A stretch of DNA of 23,556 bases. Source: Halocafeteria seosinensis. Lineage: Eukaryota > Sar > Bigyra > Bicosoecida. This document shows, in pieces, positions 10,101 to 19,202 of this stretch (its first letter is position 1; every line of letters starts with the position of its first letter). Made by a program: the position numbers and the translations under genes. Where the stretch lies: positions 1-23,556 of the forward strand of contig LVLI01000531.1 of assembly GCA_001687465.1 (NCBI GenBank), read 5' to 3'. The notes below the pieces were generated by a model, which was not told the DNA's origin, ran no database searches, and saw only the letters and a list, made by a program, of their open reading frames with translations.

Positions 10101-10443
10101 TTTGTAGCTGTCAGCCGCTTCGCCTAGTCGTCCCCTTAATATTCTCGATTCGGCTGCATAAGAATTCTCCTTGGTATGGTGCCAGTGTAAGAGCCGTCTT
10201 GCGTTACGTACCCAATTGAACATACTCCACCCATGGGGCCCACCCTTTCGGTAGGTCAATTGTAAACGCGAGACTATCTTCTCCATCTCCAAACCGGAAT
10301 CCGTATAAGACATCATCGGTCAACTTCTCATAGAGTTGTTTGGCGGCATTGTTTACCACTGCCACAAATGGTAGCACTAGTACCAAAATCCAGGGGAGGA
10401 TCCTTAGAGAGATGGCAGGTAATGGTTGTCGACGGTGCTCCAT
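7116..10443 (-). CDS. Membrane-anchored TPR protein with GT41 (O-GlcNAc transferase/SPINDLY-like) domain
   Basis: Proposed exons, in transcription order, are 10443-10212, 10153-10073, 10004-9967, 9917-9843, 9778-9195, 9121-8089 and 8027-7116, giving about 984 residues. All intron phases are consistent. Residues 1-12 carry HRR, followed by a hydrophobic segment, ILPWILVLVLPFVAVV (about 15-30), read as a signal anchor or signal peptide. TPR-like helices follow (LHLALGN, FSLGITYTRMGKFEEAV, FHLGSLYFIQGDINQGI). The GT41 region begins near residue 480 with RLGILSYQLFDSNVGHLL. It continues with DVLLAADSGID, APIQMVYWGEG and MPDTVDYYITGDS (about 620-665), then YLIPRVILALHPSFD and VVLDTFPVGMGISALETL with IPIVTLP. 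Family members move a sugar from a nucleotide sugar to Ser/Thr or Asn, normally in cytosol or nucleus. Here the N-terminus points to the secretory pathway. The Lys expected before the HP (FKxHP in relatives) reads Ala, and GxTT reads GIS, so activity is uncertain. The 49-nt intron (9918-9966) is the least certain junction. Confidence 0.85.
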
Positions 10444-10797
10444 GACTTATTCATTCATATCCCGGCATGTGAATGAAACGAGCAGCGCATAATTGTGTCC
10501 CCGTTGCCGGGAATTCATTCATACCAAGCACGTCAGAAGATACAAAACGCAGTACCCAAAACATACTTTTCAATAGCCACGTATAAGGTCCATGGTGCAA
10601 CAATCAAGGACAAATATGGCGTCTTTGGCAAGGTGAATGGATGAGACAGCGCCGCGAAGTTGAAGTTCGGGTTGCATTATGCGCTCTCGAGTAGCATGCA
10701 TACATGGATACTGGGTGGATTGTAATCAGTTATAATAATAGCTATATTTGCCATTGTCATTTGGTTGGTGGAGAGATTTTATTTATCTCGTTTCGCG
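10444..10797. promoter_or_regulatory. Divergent intergenic region between the GT41 gene and the Rab escort gene
   Basis: About 354 bp separate two divergent start codons and must hold both promoters and 5' leaders. An AT-rich stretch with TATAATAATAG and TATATTTG (about 10731-10749) lies 50-70 bp before the plus-strand start and could be a TATA-like element. Nothing else is recognisable. Confidence 0.35.
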
Positions 10798-12995
10798 ATG
10801 GAAGGAGAGGAGCAGGAAGAGCTCAAAGACCCTTTGACCTCACAAGTCTTCGACTATGTCATTTACGGAACAGGACTCAAAGAGTCCTTTCTAGCTCAGT
10901 ATGTACTATCCCTCCTGCTCTCATATGCTCGTGTAGGTGGCATGTATGTGCTTGCTGGCCTCCCGGTGCCCTTGCAGAGAGCTGGCAAAGCGCCATTATT
11001 CAGTGTTGCACTTGGACAAGGTAAGCCCATTTTTTCATGTGTTAGGAGAGACGAACAGCCCTGTGAATATTGCTGCTTTGTTTGGTGTGCTTCATTGCAG
11101 CAACCTTTCTATGGGGGCTCGGATGCTACATTGACGCTCGCGGAGCTGATGGCATGGCTGCAGAAGAATCAAGATTACCTGCAACAACATAGTAAGAGTG
11201 ACAGCAATGAGAGGAACGCAGAGCTGCTAAGGTTTCTAAATGGCGAGGTTGGATCTGCTGTTTCGCTTAACAATGGTACTACTGGGCAAGAGGCAGTACC
11301 CGAACGCGAGGAGGTTCGGCGGCACTATGCCTCAATACATCCCGATCTAAGCGTCGTAGCAACAGATTTTGACCCGTTCCCTGAAACTCTTTGGGAGACA
11401 TTTCGAAGGTCTCTATTTGACCTAACACCTAGGGTGACACTTTCGAAAGGGAGCATGGTCGACGTCATTGTAGAGGAGAATATGGATGAATATTGTGAGT
11501 TCAAGGCTTTTGACGCTTCATTGACGGTAGCTACGGGGGATGCAGGGCACAGTATAATAAAAGTGAGTAACAACCATCGATGCATGCCCTCGTCTTCAGG
11601 ATGTTTTCCATGCATTTTGTGGGGATCCCATCTACAGGTCCCCAGTTCAAAATCTGATATTTTCTCAAGCACGTCACTTGCACTTCGAGAGAAACGACAG
11701 CTCATGCGTTTGCTTCAGTATTTGATCGATTATGCGTCGTACATGGTAAGGTTTTAGTATAGTGACTAATGGACTATGTGTATTATTAATCGGACTTGGC
11801 TGTTGGGTACCAGGATGGCTTCGAGAACGTTAGGACTACCAATGAGGGGTATTTAGCGAAAGGACGATCTTTAGCGCGGCCGCAAAACAAGGGGGACTCG
11901 GAAGAAGGCATAACTAATGATGAAAAAGACGTTCAGTCATTTCTGTCGAAGTTTGAGCTTTCCCACAATCTGCGAAGGCTGGTGGTACACGTTATGGCAT
12001 TTCTCCCTTTTGAAGATTCTGCCGCAAATTTCACTACAGCTCAGTTTAAGGAACTCTTGAGAAAGATGGTGCGCGCAATGGGGCGGTTTGGTGGTTCTGG
12101 TTTTATTCTGTCACGATATGGAAGCGGTGATTTGCCTCAAGCGTTTTGCCGGCGAGCTGCAGTGCATGGAGCCTTATACGTGTTGAATTGTCCGGTGCAC
12201 CTCCTTAGCAGAGAAGACGACAGCTTTGGCATTGTCTTAGAGAATGGCACACGAATTAAGGGAAGGAACCTAATACTTCCGTCGGATTGTCTGGGTCGAC
12301 CAGAGGATTCTGGGTTCTGCCGCATCAACGCCGCTGTTGTTCTGAAGAAGTCGCTTTTCGACATTCTACCACAGCTGTTTGACTACGTGGAAGAAAGCGT
12401 CAGAGAGGGTACATCTGGGGATGTAACATTTTCCAGCACTGGAAGGGAACGCCATGTTATTACGATCCCACCAAACTCGCCCATTTTCTCCAATCCAGGG
12501 TCTCTGATCTTGTACCAACAGGATTCTTCCTGTGAGGTCGTCCCTGAGTCCTACTACCTTGTTTATTTCGTAACGGTTGCAGCTGGCAGCGCCAGGGCCC
12601 AAAAAGCCATGAGCAATTTGCGCCATATTTCATCGATGCTGAACGAGTATTCCGAAGCTTCGAATGAGGGCAATGTTGTTTGGTTCGGAAGCTGGGCCAG
12701 CTGTTTGTTTGACAGGCGAAGAGAATCCTCCGAACGCATTCTTTTTTCTGACTCTCTTTTGAATCGAGAGGGTGGCTCTCTGCTTTGTCACTGCGCCACT
12801 TGTCATACGACAGATTCGGTTATAGATGATGGAAAGAGTGGTCTATGTGAGCTTCTTAAAGCTTCTGGGAATACGGGACAGGACGCTGAGGAGACTCCAG
12901 AAGATCGTACGCCAGTAGTGGCGGCGGTAAATACGACTGGTTTCGATCTCTTGGATGAGATATCTGTTGGAAGTGCGGACGATGATAGTGATTAG
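10798..12995 (+). CDS. Rab escort protein (Rab geranylgeranyltransferase component A)
   Basis: Proposed exons are 10798-10898, 10978-11020, 11101-11562, 11638-11745 and 11814-12995, giving 631 residues. The start is the first ATG in frame (MEGEEQEELKDP). The protein presents newly made Rab GTPases to the prenyl transferase and delivers them to membranes. Evidence for the GDI/REP family is FDYVIYGTGLKESFLAQ at the N-terminus (the GxGxxxS nucleotide-fold-like motif), YSVLHLDKQPFYGG spanning the exon 2/3 junction, FDLTPRV, ALREKRQLMRLLQYLIDY, LSHNLRRLVVHVMAF, and ILSRYGSGDLPQAF with CRRAAVHGALYVLN, which forms the Rab-binding platform. REP rather than RabGDI is favoured by the length, the insertion after YGG and the acidic C-terminal tail (SADDDSD). 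Exon 2 is only 43 nt. The 75-nt intron 11563-11637 has no in-frame stop. Confidence 0.9.
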
Positions 12996-13166
12996 TAACG
13001 TGGCATCTCATTTGCGTCCGCTATTCGACCCGCCTTCCCCAGCACGACGGAGAGCAGTCTAGGAATCTGGCATGTTTACAGTAGCAGAGCTCTGTTACTA
13101 GATACACCGCTCAAGACAGCACATAAGCAGTTTTCAGGAACTTCAGAAGAGATTGTGTCGGTAACC
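12996..13166. other. Convergent 3' intergenic gap
   Basis: This 171-bp gap lies between the stop codons of the Rab escort gene (plus) and the MscS-like gene (minus) and must hold both 3' ends. No distinctive terminator or repeat is seen. Confidence 0.4.
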
Positions 13167-16100
13167 TTAAGGTGGTGTAGACCGTCCGCTTTTCTTGCTG
13201 ATCTGAGCAGGAATTGTTAAGAGCGCACGGCTAGAGCCCCCTCCAGGAGGAGCAGGAGCACGTCGCTTTTGTTCGCCGGCTGACTGATTGGTGGGCTGAA
13301 TGCCACCTCTAGAAAGAGTATACAGCAATTTTTGTCCGGGAGTCATCTTCTTAAAGTCAGTGGGTTTGTCTTTATCTCGAAACGTGTCCTTGAGCAGCGT
13401 CTGTACTGCTCCAAACGGCACTCTTTCGGAAGAGTCTAAATCGGATGGCTCCTGTTTTGCCAATTTTATACCACCGAAAGAGCCGGGCATCATCATCATG
13501 GAGAAATCGGTAGAGTTTGTTTGCTGCATCGGATTTCGTTTTCCCTTCCCCCGTCTTTGTCTCGTCTGCTGCTGCTGCTTCGCCTTTGCCGCCTGCAGAC
13601 TGAGACCATAGCCAAGTCCTTTCAGTAGTTTTGCGTCATAGGAATCTGGATCATTCTTTCGCAATATATGCTCAATGTGCTCCGGTGCTGTGAGAACTGT
13701 AGATCTTTGATGCAATGGCAGTGACCAGTTCCAAGTATGATGAACTCCCCCTGCTCTGATATCGACGAAATTCCTTGCATGGGTTTCAGCATCGAATTGT
13801 GCAATTTTGGCTTCTCGCTCATCGTCAATGCGCAGCAACCCTAGTCTCTCAGAGGTGAGAGGAGGAGCTGCCAAGGCTTTCTCAAACTTCCTTCGCGTAT
13901 CCTCAGATGCGTATCTGGTAACACTATTATAAGTTCTTGTGCTCTCTGGAATCGAGCCGTCCACTCCCAATTTAAGAACCTGTTCCCTTGAAAGCGATGC
14001 TAGATCTGGTGCTGAAAACCGGTTCCGAGACAACTCGCTCGTAGGACTCTCGCTTCTTCCTCTTCTACTGCGGCGACTATCGTCCTCTCTTTGTTTGTTG
14101 GGGTTCGTGTACGTATCTCGGAACGCATTAATAGATTCACTGAAGTTGTAGTGCCCCTGGTCGTTTTCTCCATAGGGTGGCCCATCAGAGGCAGTAGATG
14201 ACGCTCCTTCAGGATAGATATTGGGTTGGGTGGGTTGACGGTAACCATGGGACGAATCATGAGCCAATGCGGGCATTGATCCGACAATTTCTTCCCGCGA
14301 CCCGATGTAAACAGGCTGCGTAGCTTTGACGTACTCGATACCGAGTCTCCGCATTGTCTCTAATATAAACATCCGCAATTTACTCATGTCACCCCATAGA
14401 GCAGCACCGTTATGGAACGTAAAACGGTGACCAATCCAAAACGCTATATCCAGGTGCTCGTTGGCAGAAATATCGTAAATGTAAAATTCGACAAAGTCTT
14501 CTTTCCACACATGCTTCCGTTCGCGTATCCAGTGTATCACGGCGGTGGTTAATTTATCCAATTGGAGCGCAGAGGTTCGGTATCCGACACGGATAGGAAA
14601 CTCGATGATCGCATATTCCGCTCTAGTTTCGTTTCGAATACGGCAACCAGATAATACATGGTTGGCGTGCATTTCAATGGAATTATCCAATCTCTTAAAT
14701 GCTGTGTAGTAAACATCAATCTCATGTACCCACATTGGGATGCTGTCATTTACCCTCACACGGTCCCCAACATTATAGGGAGACCAGGCCAGTATATAGA
14801 CAAGGCTTTGGATGAAATTGTTCTGTGGAGAGTAGAAGCAACCACAATTGAGTAAAAACACACCTTGGAAAAATTGGATAAAGCTCTAACTTACTGCTGT
14901 AGTTCCCAATGCAAAGCTTAAACTGACGAGCAAAGTTGCTGCAGGAATGAGTACAGCCGTTGGAGACACTCTAAAGAGCAGCAACGCGAATATGAAGCAA
15001 AAGGCCACATAAACTATGTTGAGCACCATACGAACGGCACGAGTAACGACACTGTAACTCTTTAGCGTGGAGCCGAGGCCCCGGAAATCACTGTGGACCT
15101 TATTGGCGAACATTATAAAGCCCCGTCGAGAGACTTGCTTGTCAACCCGAAAGCCAAGTTTGGCAATTATCTCCTCGGCTTCATCTTCTGTCATTCGTGC
15201 ACCTGGCAATTCCATCAGGTCTTGAACACTTATAGTCGATGTTCTGCGCAAATCCAGTTGATTAAATATTGACGCAGCTGCTTTCCGGGCAATCGAGCCA
15301 TTGTTGATCGTGATGATCTCGCCCTTGCCATCAAATAGCTTAAACTTTCCTTTCCTAACTTCACGTGCTAAAATATGATACCTCTGTTCCGCATTGTCAA
15401 TATCTCTGAGATCTTGGGCGTTAACAGTCACAGGAGGACTGCTGCTTGAGGAAGGGGGATTCTTGGTGTCTTTGATGTCAGGAGCAATGGCGCCTATGCC
15501 AGGATCTGGATGCACATCGACGACTGTAGCATGCTTTGTCGAATCCGCTTCGGTTTGCAATACATCACCCTCATTCGTATCAAGTGAAAGCTGTGACACC
15601 TTCCCGCTTCGCATCATTTTACTGATTGGGGTCAATGGGCCAATAGTAGAGTGTTGTCGCTCTCTCCCAACAGCAGTGAAAGCCCCTTTGACTGAGTCTC
15701 GTCGGGGAGATCCGATTCGCTCCTTCTGCTCTTCGCCCACATTTGCTTCAGCAACATTGGCGTCCTTGTTGCCGCCAGTGCCAGCAGTATCTTCAGCAGA
15801 AGAGGCACCTGGTGTTTTACCTTTCCTCTGCTTGCGCTTCTTGCGTTCCCGGTTGACGGTGACAGCCAAAGCGGATAAGTTTTGCAAAGTTATCATCCGG
15901 TCAACGATACTCATTAGTCGTTCTTTAAACTGATCCTTGGTAACTTTTCCCTTGAATATTTTTAGTAATAATTCTTTTGCCGCATCCACACCAGCCATAA
16001 CTACTAAGAGGGTAAGTACTCTATCTTGAACGTTCCCGAATGGCGGCAAATAAGCCGACCAAACAAGCCACATGAAACCCGAGAATAAGACATTTCTGTA

Positions 16101-17174
16101 AAGTAGGATATACGTTCACCACAGTTACCACGGATCAATGCGACACAATTTTGTTTACTTCACTCACCGTAACGGTCCGTCAAACGCGGCCAGATATAAA
16201 GCTACAGCCCAGAATCGTGAGGTCACCAGATACGAGACACCGGTGAACACAAGCCAATTAATGAACGAGCAACCAACATACAAAACTAGGGTGGCCCCTG
16301 AAAAAAGCAAAATTTCCCATACAAAGATATCAGCATCGGGGTATCCTCCTACGAGGAAGGAGTCTTTGTCAGCGGTCCTGTGGTTACTAATAGCAGCACC
16401 CACACCCCAAACGATTGCACCCGTTACTAGAAGAGCCGCTTGGAGTTGGAAGGAAGAAGAGTGAAAGATTCGTTTCCACCAGTGAGATATTTCATGATAC
16501 GGATCATCAGGGTCCTCAACGCTTTGGACATCGTCCGCAGGAGCCGCATCTCGGAATTTATCCGCTGTTCCCACAACTGTTTTGGAATCAAAAGAGTCTG
16601 CTGTCTTTTTCGTGGAATAAGGAGCAAAACTATCCCCACCCATTGTACTGGACTGCCCTGTTTGCTGATCACTGGCCACTGATAAATTATCTTCACGAGG
16701 TTTGCCACTGGCTTGTCGCGAGGTCACGGGCTGAGCAAGGTTGGAGGTGTCAGAAAGTTGGTTCACGTTGGTTTCCTTCAACAAGTCACGTCCCGGGGCG
16801 TGCAATACGGTGTCACTAATGCTGTCATCAAAAGGAAAAGTTTCCTCTCCCAAGGTGAATGGAGGACCTCCTCCATCATCATCATGGGCGGCTTCCGCCC
16901 CGTTATATAGATGATTCGATGCCGTAACCGCAGGAACTGTTCGTGACGGAGACAAATTGAGTGGGGGAAATGTATCGCTCCCTCGTCTCATCATTGGCAG
17001 TGAGGGAAATGTCGGGAGTGAGTCTTGCTCCACTTGTGTATGCGAGGGCCCTTGTTGATAGAGCCCTGTGCCCCTGCTCGCCGTGTTGAAGTCCGTGTTT
17101 CCTCCTCGTCGATCACCTCCTTCATCGTTCTCCGCCGCGGTATTCTGCGTTGTCGAAGTGTTATTCTGGCTCAT
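13167..17174 (-). CDS. MscS-like mechanosensitive channel with a degenerate EF-hand
   Basis: Proposed exons are 17174-16168, 16095-14895 and 14822-13167, giving 1287 residues; both introns are 72 nt. The protein should gate ions in response to membrane tension. Residues 1-230 are polar and probably disordered. Hydrophobic segments follow at about 243-263, 284-318, 320-360 and 360-375. After a charged linker comes a helix-loop-helix (about 600-670) with DLRRTSTISVQD in the EF loop position, then a transmembrane helix (NIVYVAFCFIFALLLF) and the pore helix and beta domain: TLLVSLSFALGTTANNFIQS, LAWSPYNVGDRVRV, NHVLSGCRIRNETRAE. This order (several helices, EF-hand, MscS core) matches the MSL/Msy channels of fungi and algae. 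The EF loop has Arg where Ca-ligating Asp/Asn is expected. A C-terminal tail of nearly 400 residues is low-complexity with basic patches (RQRRGKGKR). The membrane (plasma, ER or organelle) cannot be told. Confidence 0.9.
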
Positions 17175-17393
17175 TTTTCATGCCCAGTGGGTAGTACCGC
17201 CTCTTAAGAATGCATATAGTGGGCCATATATAACAAACACCGCATAGGAGGCGCATGTGTTCACGTCATCATTCACCGAGTGTTAAAGCTGCGAAAAGAT
17301 TGTCGTCTCCCGAAAACCAACTCCATTAGCTATTCCTGTACTGGACGTATCTGCGAGAATGTTTTGTTGCCTGGAACCTGGGAAGTTAGTAGA
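17175..17393. promoter_or_regulatory. Compact divergent promoter region between MscS-like and thioredoxin-like genes
   Basis: Only 219 bp lie between the two start codons. A CATATATAAC motif near 17224-17233 lies about 50 bp upstream of the minus-strand ATG and may be a TATA element for that gene. It would be too far (about 165 bp) from the plus-strand ATG unless the leader is long. Confidence 0.35.
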
Positions 17394-19169
17394 ATGCAAT
17401 CTAGAATGCTAACCACAGCCTCGTCGCTTCGAGGAGCGACTCAGAGACTCCTCAGTGGCAGGGGACATACTGTACAATGTGCTCGTCGATTCTGGAGTTC
17501 CTCCTCGTCGGGACACCAGCAATACGATGAATCCCGACGCGTGATTACAGGTCTATCCCTGGGAATCAGTGCTTTTGCTCTATTGGGAGGACTCTTGCGT
17601 GTAGACATCGACACACAGAAACAGATAAACAAATTGGAGAATGAATCCATGCAGCACGCTGTCCAGAAAGAGCTCAGGAATGCCCAACAAGTCGAGGAAA
17701 TGGCCGAGAGTTACCGCTCGCAAGATGAACAAGCTGAGAAAGACAGGCAAATGGTGGCTGCCCAACGTGCCAAAGAGGAGGAGGAAGAAGAGAAACAGAA
17801 GAGGGAGCTACAGAGAGAGAACAACCAGCAGGAGTCTGAATCCAGCTCTGTGAAGGAACCCTCTAAGCAAGCCGCTGAAGACAACATACGATGGCATATG
17901 GAGAAGACTCTACAGAACCCTTCTCCGGAACTCGAAAACTCACTTAGAGAACAGGTGCGATGCTGGCTAGCTTTTATTTATAAAAATGCTCAATTAAGTA
18001 TATCATAAAACGGTGGTGCGAAATGCAGTATGTAAAGGACATTGAACCCGAGGCCTTCGATGAAGTTGTGAGAAAGCATGATGGACCTGTTATTGTAGAA
18101 GTGTACCAACCAGGATGCCCTGCATGTCGGGCGCTTCTCTACCGAATGCGCGCTGTGGGACTTCTAGTGCGTCAACACATGCCTGGAGTGAAAATTGTAT
18201 CAATTGTAAGGCCACTTAATGATCAGATCACACAGCCACACTACATAGGTGTGTAGCGCTTTCATTTCCCATTGGTGCAGGATGGAACAAAAGTGGGAGT
18301 CCCAGAAGAAATTGATCAGGTAAGCACGTTTCTTTTGCTCTTCATTTTCTGCGCGATTCACGGATCTCATATGTTATGCGGTGGTGCAGAATAGCTTTCC
18401 ACGGCTTCACATTTTTGCGCCCCGTGACAGCGAAGGGAAAAAGCACATGCAAGAAATCCCACTCATTAGCAACAAACTTGAAGAGGAAGAGTATCACATG
18501 GGCATTCCCACGGTTAAAACGGTTTTGCGACAACTTGAATCAGTTGCTTCCTCTCAAGAAGAATTCCAGCAGACCCCGACAATTGAGGAGAAGGGGAAGC
18601 AACTGGAGCTCAAATGCCAAGACTTGGCTTATTTGAATAGAGCATTAGATTTGTTTGATGCAATGGAACTTAGTATTGCTATGACGATCCACCAGGTAGG
18701 TCTCCCGCATTTATGCTATCGATACATGCGGGCGTACTTCCCTGCTCTTTTCTTGTTCTCGCAGTCTAAGGCACCTTTAAATGAGAGCTACACTTTGGCT
18801 CTTAATGAAACACGTAGCAAACTACGGTTTGCCCAGACAATTCTGTCAGAGTATAATCCTGAAGCTCCCAACGAACTGCTCGTTTCCATTGTGAAGGACT
18901 TGGGTGACTCGATCGTGGCATTAGCTGAATCTTATCCTCCTTCTGCATATGAGAAGGTTCCTCGAAATTTCAGTACATTGAATTTTATGATCGGGCCAAT
19001 GGTAGAGGACCTTCATGATAAGACGGTTGGAGAAGTTTTCAATCTTAAGATCGCTGAAGCAGTCGCAGCTTCATTAAAGAATGGAGAAGATTACAAACGG
19101 TACCAAAACCACTTGAATCAGCAAATCTCCTCAGTAGTCAGGGAAGCAAATATGCTAATGGGAGAATAG
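17394..19169 (+). CDS. Mitochondrial-type membrane protein with coiled coil and thioredoxin-like domain
   Basis: Proposed exons are 17394-17954, 18029-18205, 18281-18319, 18390-18695 and 18765-19169, giving 495 residues; every intron is phase 0. Residues 1-40 are rich in Arg and Ser with no acidic residue (SRMLTTASSLRGATQRLL), like a mitochondrial presequence. A hydrophobic helix follows (VITGLSLGISAFALLGGLL, 50-68), then a long charged coiled coil (about 75-187). A thioredoxin-fold domain follows: FDEVVRKHDGPVIVEVYQPG with CPAC at C217-C220, KIVSIDGTKVGVP, and FPRLHIFAP with the cis-Pro equivalent. The last 200 residues are helical with no match I recognise. CPAC suggests a redox or disulfide function, probably facing the intermembrane space if the helix anchors it in the inner membrane; this is inference. 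The family is unknown to me. The 69-nt last intron (18696-18764) has no in-frame stop. Confidence 0.8.
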
Positions 19170-19202
19170 GGGTTTGTAAGGTGAATAGATGTTCATGTCA
19201 CA
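19170..19202. other. 33-bp gap between convergent stop codons
   Basis: The stop of the thioredoxin-like gene (plus) and the stop of the dioxygenase gene (minus) are separated by only 33 bp, so the 3' UTRs of the two mRNAs must overlap as antisense pairs unless both are extremely short. Confidence 0.6.

Noticed and set aside
10899-11100. Continuous open frame through both first introns of the Rab escort gene
   Set aside because: Introns of 79 and 80 nt add to a multiple of three and lack stops, but only splicing restores the family sequence GTGLKESFLAQ-ELAKRHYSVLHLDK-QPFYGG. The open frame is probably chance.
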